Below are positions 9,856 to 19,760 of a DNA stretch of 42,274 bases, piece by piece. The stretch comes from CAZACQ01 sp964483725 (lineage in GTDB: Bacteria > Patescibacteriota > Gracilibacteria > Absconditabacterales > Absconditicoccaceae): contig CAZACQ010000007.1 in the NCBI GenBank assembly GCA_964483725.1, forward strand, positions 1 to 42,274, given 5' to 3'. The first letter of the stretch is position 1, and each line of letters begins with the position of its first letter. A program made the translations under genes and the position numbers. The notes below the pieces were generated by a model. The model had not been told where the DNA came from, ran no database searches, and saw only the letters and a program-made list of their open reading frames with translations.

Positions 9856-10671
9856 ATGAAAACTTTTAAATATATATTTTTATTTCTTATTGTTATTATC
9901 ATAGCATTTTTTGTAGTGTTATATCAATTTATTTTACCTGATTCTGCACCAACTGACTTGGATTGGACCAAAGAACAAAAAAACTTACCACAAATAACAA
10001 TGTCTTGAGATATTGTTGATATAAAATATATCAGAGATTTTAATTATTTTTGAACATGAGAAAAAGTTAATTATCTGTCTTGATCTTATAATATTGATGA
10101 TTTAAAATCAGCTTATTTGTTTACTTCAGAGTTTTGATTTGATTGAAAAATTGCACATAATTTTATTAGTTTTGAGTTTGAAAATGATCAGTACTTATGA
10201 ATATCTGTAGAATCTAGAAGAGAAAAATGAAATGAGTATAATCTAATAGATTGAGCTTTTAGGCAATATCCACTTGTATATATGATTGCAACAGAAGAAG
10301 ACTTAGTAAGAACTAGAAAAGAGGATAGCTGAGAAACCTTAAGATTTGTTGAATTTGATTTTACTAATGAAGAGCTTGAATCTTTTTTTAAAACTTTTAT
10401 TTTGTCAGCAAAAAGAAGCAATGAAAACCCTCAGTTTTACCATACAATATTTGATAATTGTAGTACTAGAATAGTAGATCATATTAATGATTCAACAAAT
10501 TATAATATTTGATATTCTTATAAAATACTTTTTCCATGATTATTTGATAAATATCTTCATGAAAACTGATTAATAAGGCATTCTTGAAACTTTGATTCCC
10601 AATTATTTAATATTTCATATTCTACTTGAGATATATTAAATAATGATTTTTCAAAATTTATTAGAGAATAA
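9856..10671 (+). CDS. Membrane-anchored DUF4105/LNB-N-terminal-like protein
   Basis: Reads as 271 aa. A single hydrophobic N-terminal segment (residues 6-26) anchors the rest outside the membrane. The body carries SGEFGFD-like and NFISFEFENDQYLGISVESR strands followed by FRQYPLVYM and FYHTIFDNCSTRIVDHI; the last matches the NxCTT-type Cys motif of DUF4105. The family is thought to have a papain-like fold but its reaction is not established. The ATG at 9856 was chosen because it opens directly with the basic residues of a membrane signal; an in-frame upstream start would overlap tex. The next gene begins 7 bases after the stop. Confidence 0.7.
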
Positions 10672-10678
10672 TAAACTT

Positions 10679-11038
10679 ATGAAAAATAAATATAAATTTA
10701 TATTTTATTGAAATTTGAAGTATAATAAAAAGTATAGTAAATTATTACCTAAGCATTTTTCTAAAGAAGATATTACTCTCAAATGATATAAAATGTATGA
10801 TTTATGAAATGCTCCCTGAGTAAAAGAGTGAAGTAAAAATGATTTTTTATATGCTGAAGTTTATACATTTGAACTAACAAATCTTTGATATCTTAAATTA
10901 TTGTTTATTTTATGAATAATTGAATCTACATTTATTAGAAGATATAAAAGAGCACAAATAAATACAGATTTTGGCTTATGTAATATTTATATATATAATT
11001 GGGATACAACTAATAAAAAGCCCATTATTGAGCGATAA
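10679..11038 (+). CDS. Gamma-glutamylcyclotransferase-like (GGCT/AIG2 fold) protein
   Basis: Reads as 119 aa, normal for the fold. FIFYGNLKYNKKYSKLL at the N-terminus corresponds to the YGSL substrate loop of GGCT proteins, with both key glycines readable (one as TGA), and NAPGVKEGSKNDFLYAEVY matches the fold's P-G and GEVY elements. The usual catalytic Glu is not clearly placed. Members cleave gamma-glutamyl amines or peptides, but many are of unknown substrate. It lies 7 bases after the DUF4105 gene and 31 bases before the histidine kinase gene, so co-transcription is likely. Confidence 0.7.
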
Positions 11039-11069
11039 GCTTTAGATTTATTTAAGATATACTATTATT

Positions 11070-12299
11070 ATGATGTTTACTATGACAAACTTAAAAACAT
11101 CTACAAAAATTAGTTTGAAGTTTACATTTTTTACAAGCTTAATACTTGTATTATTTTGAGTTATAGTGAATTTTTTTTATTTTACTCAATGGTATTGACA
11201 AGAAAAAGCTAGATTGGAAGAAAGATGAACTTTTTTTGAAACATTTTGATTTTGAAATAGATTATGAGTAAATCCAATAGAAAACTTAAGGTTAAATGCA
11301 GCAATTTCAGAAACATTAATTGAAAATAGTATTTTATGGGATATAGCAATACTGGACTGAGAGTACTATGTGTTTTCAATTTTAGAAAATCAAGTTCTAT
11401 ATACAAAAGTATCACATCATATATATGCACAGTTTAGCTTGTTTTTAATAACTTTGTATGTAATAATACTATTTATTTTGTTATCTTATATATTTTCTTT
11501 TTATTTTGTTAAATCTTCACTAAAAAACTTAAATTATTTGGTTTGAAAAACAAAGAATCTTGATCTTGAGCATCTAAATACAAATATACATATAGATTGA
11601 CCAAAAGATGATGAGATAAAGATATTAGCTGATACCATAAGTAATTCTATGAAAAAGCTTAATAAACAGGCAAAATCACTTAGAGAATTTATCTCAAATG
11701 CTTCTCATGAACTTAAAACTCCTCTAATGGAAATATCTTCACAGCTAGATTTAGTTGATGATTATGAAGTTAAGGATAACCTAAAAACTAGTGTAAAAAA
11801 TATGAATAATATAGTAGAAAATTTGTTAATATTAGCAAGAATTCAGTCTCAATCAAATTTTATATATGAAGAAGTAGACATTAGTTTTACTGTACAAAAT
11901 ATTGCAAATAGAATACATAAACTTTATGAAGGTAAAAGTATTAATTTAGATTTAAAAATTACAGAATGAGTTAAAAAACATACAAGTCTAAGTTTGTTTG
12001 AAATGCTTTTTAAAAATTTATTGGAAAATTCATTTAAATATACTAATAATTGATGAAATATAATTGTGGAGCTAGATAATAATTATCTAAAAATTCAAGA
12101 TGATTGAATTTGAATTAAAGATAAAAATTTATCAAAAATATGGGAAAGTTTTTATCAAGAAGACTTATCAAAAAATGATTCTCAAAGTTTTGGCTTATGA
12201 CTTTATATAGTGAAACAAATAATAGATGTCTTGTGATATGATATAGATGTTAAGTCACAAGAATGAAAATGAACTAGATTTACTTTGTATTTTAATTAG
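11070..12299 (+). CDS. Sensor histidine kinase, two membrane segments
   Basis: Reads as 409 aa. Membrane segments at about residues 18-40 and 120-145 flank a short outside sensor region of about 80 residues. The HisKA box SNASHELKTPL places the phospho-accepting His at residue 213. The ATPase domain has an N box (LLENSFKYTN), a G1 box (IQDDGIGI) and a G2 box (FGLGLYIVKQI), with most glycines coded by TGA. The response regulator gene starts 13 bases after its stop. The signal is unknown; the small outside region argues against a large ligand domain. The nearby genes encode secreted and wall-active proteins, which are possible targets. Confidence 0.93.
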
Positions 12300-12312
12300 A
12301 TAATTATAAATT

Positions 12313-12963
12313 ATGAATATACTATTAGTTGAAGATAATAAAATAATTTGAAAAGCAATTAAGAAGATGTTAGAAAAGAAGTGATATAATGTTGATTGGT
12401 ATTTGAACTGAGAAGAAGCAATTGATAATTTTGATAATTCAAAATATAATTTAGTTGTGCTTGATTGGATGTTGCCTGAATTTGATTGAATTTCAGTTTT
12501 AGATCATATCAGAAATATTAGTGATATCCCAGTTATTATAACTACATCTAAATCTCAATTAGATGATAAAAAAGAAGGTTTTTCAACTTGAGCTGATGAT
12601 TATTTAGTAAAACCATTTGAAATGGAGGAACTGTATATTAGAATAATCAATTTGCTTAAAAGGACTAATCAAATTGAAAGCTTTACATTTGACAACATTG
12701 ATGTATTTCCTCAGCAACACAAGGTTATGAAAGATTGAGTAGAAATAAAACTAACAAATAAAGAATTTTTAATACTTGATTATCTTATTAAAAATCAATG
12801 AACTCCAGTATCAAGAACTGATATAATTGACTACATATGGTGAAGTGATTGAGTTTTTGATTGAGATGATAAACTTGATGTATATATATCAAACATTAGA
12901 AGAAAAACAAATAAGGATATAATTCAAACTGTTAAATGATTTTGATATAAAGTGGAGAAGTAA
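12313..12963 (+). CDS. OmpR-family response regulator
   Basis: Reads as 216 aa. The receiver domain has the acidic pocket EDN near residue 7, the phospho-accepting Asp51 in VVLDWMLPEFDG, the Thr in VIITTS and the Lys in DYLVKPFE. The C-terminal winged helix contains the family pattern LTNKEFLILDYLIKN, SRTDIIDYIWG and DVYISNIRRKT ending in VKGFGYKVE. It is the partner of the kinase directly upstream. A 10-bp-arm inverted repeat lies between its stop and the next gene and could be an operator. Confidence 0.95.
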
Positions 12964-12995
12964 ATTTAGCTATATTTAAGCTACTATCTTTATAA

Positions 12996-13031
12996 TGTAA
13001 TTAAAGCTTTTAGAAAAGCTATTTAATTACA
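12996..13031. repeat. Inverted repeat between regulator and secreted-protein gene
   Basis: TGTAATTAAA and TTTAATTACA are perfect 10-base arms; an inner AGCTTTT/AAAAGCT pair extends the stem. No T-run follows on either side, so it is not a simple terminator. A TATAAT overlaps its left end (12991-12996) and another lies just right of it (13032-13037), so it could be an operator or a 5' mRNA hairpin. Confidence 0.6.
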
Positions 13032-13045
13032 TATAATAATATAAA

Positions 13046-13327
13046 ATGAAAACTAAAATAATATTTGCTCATTTATTGTTAACATGAATATTTTTTGCTT
13101 CAGCAAGTACTTATGCTAATGTGCATGCTGCTGCCCAAAGATGAGTTTCTACTAGTGAAAGATCAAATATTAAACCTTCAACAAGAGCCTTAAATTGACT
13201 AAACTTTTCTTTAAAATCTCAAGACCCAAATAAAGTAAAAGAATTTAAGGCAGCTTTGGCAAATAAAGATATAAATAAATTAGAATTATTATTAATTGAA
13301 TTTGATAATAAAAAACAATGAAATTAA
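13046..13327 (+). CDS. Small secreted protein, unknown function
   Basis: Reads as 93 aa. The N-terminus (MKTKIIFAHLLLTGIFFASA) is a signal peptide, with likely cleavage after STYA or a little later in VHAAA. The mature part is short and basic then acidic (LNGLNFSLKSQDPNKVKEFK, ending ELLLIEFDNKKQGN). No family is recognised. It follows the two-component pair after a marked inverted repeat, so it may be regulated by that system. Its TAA overlaps the stop codon of the opposing DAHP synthase gene in a shared TTAA. Confidence 0.65.
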
Positions 13328-14313
13328 TTTATAAGTTTTATCGTATCTTCTAGTTTATTTAAATCTATGCATGGATCAGTTAGTGACATTCATTTTTTGA
13401 TAGATCATAGATTTTTTGGATCTCATTTTTGGTTTCAAGTATATATATATGATTCTATCATATATCATACTATTTTGTCTTTGTTTTTTAAACTTAGTGA
13501 TTTTTTTAAATTTTCATTTTGTAATTCAGCATTTTTTCAACTATTATCATGATTCAAATCTATAATATAGTTCGTTTGTAGTCAAGATTCTTCTAGATTT
13601 TTATTTATTTTATCTATAAATTCATCGTTTATGTTATTTATACTTTTTCACTCAATATTTGCTCATCTTAATATTATATGAGAATAAGGATTTCATCTAC
13701 TATTTTGTTCTAAATTTCATATTGGAAATATACTTTGAGAACTTCTTGCAGCAATTAAATTATTTGCACTTACTTTGCTATCTCAGCTAGTTGGGTTTTT
13801 CATTCATACAGCTTTATTTACTGATGAAGCTATTTCTCTATGTTGTTGATATTCACTATTTCTAGCTCATATTGCTATATATGAAACCAAATCATCTAAA
13901 TGTTCTAGTAATTGTGGATAAAGTAGCTCATTTGCAATAGCTAATCAATTTTCTACTAACTCTTTTATAATTTCTCTACTTTTTTCTATTCATTTATTTC
14001 GATCAACTTCAGATCAAAACTCTCATCATTGTATAATTCATTTTCGTCAAACTGTTGTTCTTGGTTTACTATCATATGCTCTCATAACTATAAAAACTTT
14101 GTCATCATATTTTTCTTGTAATTGCCTTAATTTTTTTCAATACTCAATTAAACTTTCTTTAAAATCCATACTACAAGGTCAGGCTATTATTAGTTTTCTT
14201 TTATCTTTTCATAAAATTATATTATTAATCGTGTCTTGGTCTTTTTTTACCTTAGTTTTTATTTCATTATTAATTTGTATTTTATTTTTTAACTCTTCTG
14301 CACTTATTATCAT
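13324..14313 (-). CDS. DAHP synthase, AroG-type (3-deoxy-7-phosphoheptulonate synthase)
   Basis: Reads as 329 aa, near the 340-350 aa of type I AroG enzymes. Family motifs are in order: KLIIAGPCSMD, RAYDSKPRTTVGRKGIIQGG, ANELLYPQLLEHLDDLVSYI, AIGARNSEYQQHREIASSVN, AVGMKNPTSG and LRGAN, then DLNHDNSGKN and SYIYTGNQ; these carry the metal and phosphate ligands (Cys, His, Glu, Asp). The enzyme joins PEP and erythrose 4-phosphate to start the shikimate pathway. No other shikimate gene is in the window. Some motif positions differ from E. coli, so the exact substrate could have changed. It is convergent with the small secreted-protein gene and divergent from the amidase gene. Confidence 0.88.
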
Positions 14314-14363
14314 AACTAGCTATTAATTTATAAATATTATTTTAATAATAGTTTAATTTAAAT

Positions 14364-14394
14364 AATCAATAGAAATTTTAAAATTCTATTGATT
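14364..14394. repeat. Inverted repeat in the divergent aroG/amidase promoter region
   Basis: AATCAATAGAA and TTCTATTGATT are perfect 11-base arms around 9 bases. The genes on both sides point away, so it is not a terminator for either and is placed like an operator. The rest of the 135-base gap is AT-rich with no other clear element. Confidence 0.55.
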
Positions 14395-14448
14395 TTGTGT
14401 TTTAAAATAGTAATTATAGAGTTATATTTATTTAAAAATAATTTAATA

Positions 14449-16638
14449 ATGAAAAAACTACTATTTATAATTTCTATGCTCTTATTGTTTCCTATTACAA
14501 AAGCTTGGAATTTAGAGTGAGTTGATATAATTAGTAGAGAAGATCGAGGTGCTGATGAATCTTTGAGATTTTATGATAGAGAAGAATACAAGGATATACT
14601 GGAAAAAAGAGAAGAATACAAAAAATATTTACAAGAATTACATGATAGTGATTATACTAAGTATTTAGAAGAAGCGAAATCATCAATTATTAACGAAAAA
14701 AGGAATGAATTTGTTTTGGAAAATAATCCTGATAGTATTAGAACAGATAAGACACTTGAAACTTATGAATGAAATGAATTATGGTGGCCAAATTCATATA
14801 GATTTGATAAAGAATCTATAGTTGTACATCATACAGATAATGACTATGATAGATTTGAAACAGAAGAAGAAGTAAGAACATTTCTAAGAAATATATATCG
14901 TTCTCATGCTATGACTAACTGATGGGGTGATTTATGATATAATTTTGTTATTGATCATTTTGGTAACATTTATGAATGAAGAAGTGGATGATCTTGAGTA
15001 GTAGGAGCACATGCATCTTGGAATAATGTTACAAGTGTATGAATATCTTTAATTTGAAATTTTGATAAACAACAGCCAACTAAAGAGCAAATTAATTCAT
15101 TGATAGAACTTAGTACTGCTATTTCCAATAAATATGATATTAATCCATTGGAAAGAAGAATTTATAATAAACCTTGGTGGGATGAACCATATATTCAAAA
15201 AGTTACAGATTATTCAATTGTTTGACATAGAGATATATGAAACACTTCTTGTCCATGAGCAAATTTATATGAAATATTACCTCAGATAAGAGAAGTAGTT
15301 AGTGATAATAAAAATAATATTCAGTTAGCAGCTGATATAAGAGAGGAGTCTAGAGACTTAGCTTGATATGAAGAGATTCCCCAAAGAAGTATTGAATCAA
15401 ATTCAACTCAATATATATGATGAGATTCACAAGAGATGAGCTTATCAGTTGATTGACAAGAAGTAATTAACTGTTATACAGAATCTTCAAATATAGCTGT
15501 GAATGACTGTTATTTAAATAATTGAAATTTTGAATTTGAGTTATATTATTTGTGATCAGTAGCAAGTGGTGAACATACTATAATTTTGGAAACTGATAAA
15601 GAAATAATATCTTATGATCTTACACTTTTATGGCAAAAAGACTTAGATAAAGCAGTAGAAGCAAGCAAGACTAATTTTAAAGAAACTGTATCTGATCCTA
15701 CTACTGGAAATAGAATTCAAAAAATAGAAAAAGAAGTAGATACTGATTCTGCAATGTCATATTTGGATAAAAATGTACAAGTATTATTGTATGAATTAAC
15801 AACTGATTACGATAATTATGATATTTCTTGTTCAAATACTTGTTCAATTGAAATACAGTGAAATTTCAAAGAAAATATTTCTGATTTTTCATTAAAAAGA
15901 TACTCTGATAGTTTGGAAGTAAAAATTTGAGATGAGTCATATTATTCAGAATTTATTGATATTTATAATAATTGATGACTTATACAGTTTGATAATTATT
16001 CTAGAGAATCCTATGGATGAACTCCTTGGAATAAGTTTAGATGAAATATTCATATCAAAAAAGACTATATAAAACATTTATGAGAAGAAACAAAAAATGA
16101 TTGGGTGATAATAAACAATTTGCCCTTTTATGATTATATGAAATGAGTAGTAGAAACAAATGATCAAGAACATATGCAAAAAAATAAAATAATGGCATTG
16201 ATTAGTAAAAATTATATGTTATTTTATTTTGACAAATGAAATGAACATCCTAGTATACCTAAAGCTTCAAGTTATAATGCAGTAGATGATGCTAGAATAT
16301 TTCAAAAATATGCTTGAGCTTGAGTTGAAAATACTATTACAAAATGGTATGATGCATTAGAAAAAACTTGGGATGAGATTGTAGTCTTTGATGACCATAT
16401 ACCTATTTTGCCTTATTATAATTGCTCAGCTTGATTTACTTGGTCATGAGAGGAAAGGTTTTGATGGACAGATACTCCTTATTTACAATCCAAATTGGAC
16501 TTTGTATCTTGTGATGATTTTAAATGACATTGAGTTTGATTGTCTTGAAGATGAGCTGAATATCTTGCAAATAGATGAATAAGCTATGAATCTATTCTCA
16601 GATATTACTATGATTGAGTTCAAATTTTAAATAATTAA
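14449..16638 (+). CDS. Secreted peptidoglycan amidase fused to a SpoIID/LytB domain
   Basis: Reads as 729 aa. A signal peptide ends near residue 21 (PITKA). A charged helical stretch (residues 35-105) leads to an amidase_2/PGRP domain: SIVVHHTDN at about 125 gives the first zinc His, NFVIDHFGNIYEGR the core, and SIVGHRDIGNTSCPG near 258 the second His and the Cys. A beta-rich linker follows. The C-terminal part (about 560-729) is SpoIID-like: YDYMKGVVET, LPYYNCSAGFT, then GHGVGLSWRGAEYLANRGIS and ILRYYYDG. Amidases cut the peptide from MurNAc and SpoIID cuts denuded glycan, so one protein could do both steps. The catalytic Glu of the SpoIID part is not certain. Confidence 0.88.
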
Positions 16639-16646
16639 TTTAGGAA

Positions 16647-16814
16647 ATGGAAAGAAATAATACATCAGCAGATATTTATGAACTAGGAAATAATTCTTGA
16701 TATGAAAAAGAAATTCTATCATTATTAAATTCTTCAGTAGACTTAGAAAAAAGATCAAAAGAATTAATTCATGAGTATGAATCACTTCTAAAGGAATTTA
16801 GAAGTTCTAACTAG
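16647..16814 (+). CDS. Small hypothetical protein (55 aa)
   Basis: Reads as 55 aa starting 8 bases after the amidase gene. It is polar and helical with heptad-like spacing (YEKEILSLLNSSVDLEKRSK, then ELIHEYESLLKEF), so a short coiled coil is likely. No family is recognised. Its TAG overlaps the stop codon of rlmN on the other strand within a shared CTAG. Position suggests co-transcription with the amidase gene. Confidence 0.55.
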
Positions 16815-17917
16815 TCTGTAGTTTTAGCTTTACTAACTTTTTCCCAGCCTAGCTGTCAACATGCTCATTTTTCGTCTCTTCACATATTTTGTCTTATTGT
16901 AACTGTTAGTCAGTTCTTTTCAGCTATATTTTTAAATTCTTTAATAGTTTTATGTTCACTTTCTTGAAGTTCTGGCATTGCAGGATTTTCATTGTATGGA
17001 ATTAGATTTATATGACAGTTTTGATGTTTCAAAAGTTTTGCAAGTTGTTTTGCATGCTCTGGTTTATCATTCATATCTTTTATCATTATATATTCATGAA
17101 ATAATCTATTTCATGTTTTTTTGTAATATTCATCTAATACATCTATAAGTTCATCTAATTTGTATTTAGATCATATTGGTACTAATTTTTCTCTTAATTC
17201 TTGATTTGCTGCATGCAAGGAAATTGCTAGCATACATTCAATATTATCTTCTAACATCTTTTTAATTCCAGGTATAATTCAAGATGTTGAAACGGTTATA
17301 TGTCTTTTTGATAGACTAAATCAATATCACTGTCATAGCATTACTTGTATTGATTTTTTTACATTTTCATAATTTAGCAAAGGTTCTCACATTCACATAA
17401 AAACTATATTTCTCACTTTATGATAAGTTCAGTCTTCTTTTTTTCAAAATTTTTCTTTTACATAGTTATTTGCAAATATCAGTTGTGATATTATATCCTC
17501 CCAGGATAAGTTAGCCATAAATCATAACTTTCATGTCACACAAAAAATACAGCCAACAGCACATCAAACTTGTGAGGATACACATAATGTAATTCTATTT
17601 AATTTTTTTTCTCAGTTCTCTTTGGTATGCCAATGATACATCAATACTGATTCTAGAACTTTTCAATCTTTTGTTTCAAATGAAATCTTAGTTGATTCTT
17701 CTCATTCAACTATTTTGTCTGCTTTTATTGATAATATTTCAAAATTTTCATTTAATTTATTTCTCAAATCTTTTGATAAACTAGTCATTTCGTCAAATTT
17801 TACATTTGAGTTTTGGAAAATTTCTTGATTAATTTGTTTTATTCTAAAGGGTTGTAATTTATTTTCTTGTCTAAATGATTCTAATGATTCTTTGTTTAGT
17901 ATAGAAGTTTTATTCAT
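16811..17917 (-). CDS. rlmN: RlmN, 23S rRNA/tRNA adenosine C2 methyltransferase (radical SAM)
   Basis: Reads as 368 aa, the family length. The radical SAM cluster motif is CAVGCIFCVTG (CxxxCxxC). NIVFMGMGEPLLNYENV and STSGIIPGIKKM are the SAM-binding GEP and following motifs, and SLHAANQELREKLVPI is typical. The C-terminal RQNMGRDEKGACGQLGWE holds the cysteine that carries the methyl group. The enzyme methylates A2503 of 23S rRNA and A37 of some tRNAs. It is divergent from the small Cys-rich gene upstream and convergent with the 55-aa gene. Confidence 0.96.
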
Positions 17918-17923
17918 TTCTTA

Positions 17924-17951
17924 TTGATTTTTTTTGATAAATTAGTATATA
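17924..17951 (+). promoter_or_regulatory. Promoter of the Cys-rich small gene
   Basis: TTGATT (17924-17929) and TATATA (17946-17951) are 16 bases apart, giving a short leader of about 28 bases before the start codon. It sits in the divergent gap with rlmN. Confidence 0.5.
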
Positions 17952-17972
17952 TTGTTTGCTCAAAATAACCAC

Positions 17973-17980
17973 AAAGGAGG
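17973..17980 (+). promoter_or_regulatory. Canonical Shine-Dalgarno AAAGGAGG
   Basis: AAAGGAGG lies 5 bases before the ATG at 17986 and fixes that start. It is the only strong Shine-Dalgarno placed before a gene in this window; other genes have A/T-only leaders. Confidence 0.85.
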
Positions 17981-17985
17981 ATAAT

Positions 17986-18192
17986 ATGAGCGAAGTAACA
18001 ACTTGTCCAAATGCCCAACCAGTGGAGATCCATGAGAACGATCTTATGGGCTTGGACGAAGAGCATACAAAAGTATGCTATGCAGTATCCTGCAAATTCC
18101 TAGGTCGGACTGCAGACAAGAGTAATTGTTGTCTGTGGTCTTGTCCAAGGATCAGAGAGCAAATTGAGGAGAAAGACCTCAATGTTGCATAA
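17986..18192 (+). CDS. Small Cys-rich protein of foreign composition (68 aa)
   Basis: Reads as 68 aa with no TGA codon; its two glycines are GGC and GGT. By my count 91 of 207 bases are G or C (44 %), far above its neighbours. Codons such as CGG, GCC, CTC and GAG are rare elsewhere in the window. The protein has six Cys (one near the start, then VCYAVSCKFLG and SNCCLWSCPRI), which suggests a metal site or disulfide fold. Its own promoter, a perfect Shine-Dalgarno and a strong terminator enclose it as a complete unit between rlmN and dnaA. No family is recognised. Recent transfer from an organism using the standard code, or a highly expressed small protein, are both possible. Confidence 0.75.
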   Translation: MSEVTTCPNAQPVEIHENDLMGLDEEHTKVCYAVSCKFLGRTADKSNCCLWSCPRIREQIEEKDLNVA

Positions 18193-18207
18193 CAAAAACT
18201 AAATCAG

Positions 18208-18238
18208 AAACTAGGGTAGGTATGTCCGCCCTAGTTTT
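18208..18238. terminator. Bidirectional terminator between the Cys-rich gene and dnaA
   Basis: AAACTAGGG and CCCTAGTTT form a perfect 9-bp stem with a 12-base loop, followed by T on both strands. The right arm includes the dnaA stop codon. Confidence 0.85.
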
Positions 18239-19736
18239 CATTTACTATAATTTGATAGTCATTATATATTTTCTTATTAGTTTTTAGTTGTTTTTCAAAG
18301 TTTTTAATAGCATATATTACAGTAGCATGATTTTTTCATCCAAAATAAGTTCATATTTTTTCTAATGTCCATCAATAATGATTTTTTGCTATATACATTA
18401 GCATTTGTCTAGCAGAACTTACTTCCTTTTTTCTAGAGTCTCATTTTATATCATTTATAGATATACTATAATAATTTGCTATATATTCTAACATTTTGCC
18501 AAATGATTTATAACTTTTACTATTCATATCATCTGCTGCTTGTATTTTTGCATCTTGTAAATTATCTGAGTATATCTTATATCACAAAGTTTCCAAAGCA
18601 TCATATATATCTTTTTTACTAATATCACTTCCTAATAAATTTTTTCTTGTTAGTATTATATTAATAGCTCATTCAATTTCTCTTATATTATCTTTTACAT
18701 ATTTTGCTATTATTTCTACAAATTCACTATCTAAGCTTTCTGATTTTTCTCTAAGTTTAGATGATATTATTGCCATTCTTGTTTCATAGTCTGGTTTCTT
18801 TATATCTGCAACTAATCATAAGCTAAATCTACTTCTAAGTCTTGCTTCAAGCAACTCTAATTCTTTTGGAGGGCGGTCTGATGATAATATAATCTGTTTT
18901 TGTTTCAAATGAAATTCATTGAATATATTATGAAATATTTCTTGAGTTTTGTCTTTTCAGGCCAAAAATTGTATATCATCTAATATTAAAATATCTACTT
19001 CTTCTAATTTTTTCATCAATGAATTTAATGTATTTTTTCTAATATTTTCTACAATTTCATCAATCAATTTTGTAGTTGGTAGATATACTACTACTTTATC
19101 TTTATTATTATTAATTGTATAATTACCTATTGATTGTAAAAGATGTGTCTTTCACAAACCCACATTTCAGTAAATAAAAAATGGATTATAATTTTTTCAT
19201 GGTTTTTCTGCTATAGATATTGCAGCTGAGTGAGCTATTTGATTGTTTGATCAAACTATAAAATTATCAAATCTATATCTTGGATCAAATAGTATTCAAA
19301 AATGATTTTTTAATTTTTCTTTAGTTTTTTTATCAATATCACAGTTTCAGTTTCAATTTCAATTTGTTTTTTTAATATTAAGTATTTTTTTTATATCTTT
19401 TTGTAAGCTATTTCTTCAGCTTTGGAATTTGCTATATACTATGAAATTTACTTTAAAATTATTACTATATATTTCTTGAATTACATTATCAAAACTTTTT
19501 TTAAAAAATTTTTTTGCTTGGGATAATATGAACTCATTAGGTAGTGCAACATATACTACTTGTTTTTTCTCATCTATTCAAATAATTCATCATCTATTCA
19601 AAAAAGAAAAAATTTTCTTGCTATCTTCTAAAGTTGCAAGTTTTAGTATTGATTTTTCCCGTAAATTCACCAGATAGTCTTTCTTTTTCTTATCATATTC
19701 TTCAACAACATCTAATAGCATAGTCATTTCTCTCAT
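18231..19736 (-). CDS. dnaA: Chromosomal replication initiator DnaA
   Basis: Reads as 501 aa. The AAA+ domain has Walker A FFIYGNVGLGKTHLL near residue 190 (two glycines as TGA), Walker B ILILDDIQFL and sensor regions with SSDRPPKELELLEARLRSRF. Domain IV ends in the DnaA signature KNHATVIYAIKNFEKQLKTN, which contacts DnaA boxes. The N-terminal domain I is weakly conserved, and a Gly/Asn-rich linker replaces domain II. It opens replication at oriC. It lies 24 bases after prfA on the same strand; dnaN is not next to it and no DnaA-box cluster is visible nearby, so oriC is probably elsewhere. Confidence 0.96.
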
Positions 19737-19760
19737 AGAATTACTTATTTAAATACTTGT

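Noticed and set aside
13913..13921. A perfect DnaA box (TTATCCACA on the minus strand)
   Set aside because: It is single and lies inside the DAHP synthase coding sequence, where it encodes conserved residues. No cluster of boxes is present, so it is not called an origin.
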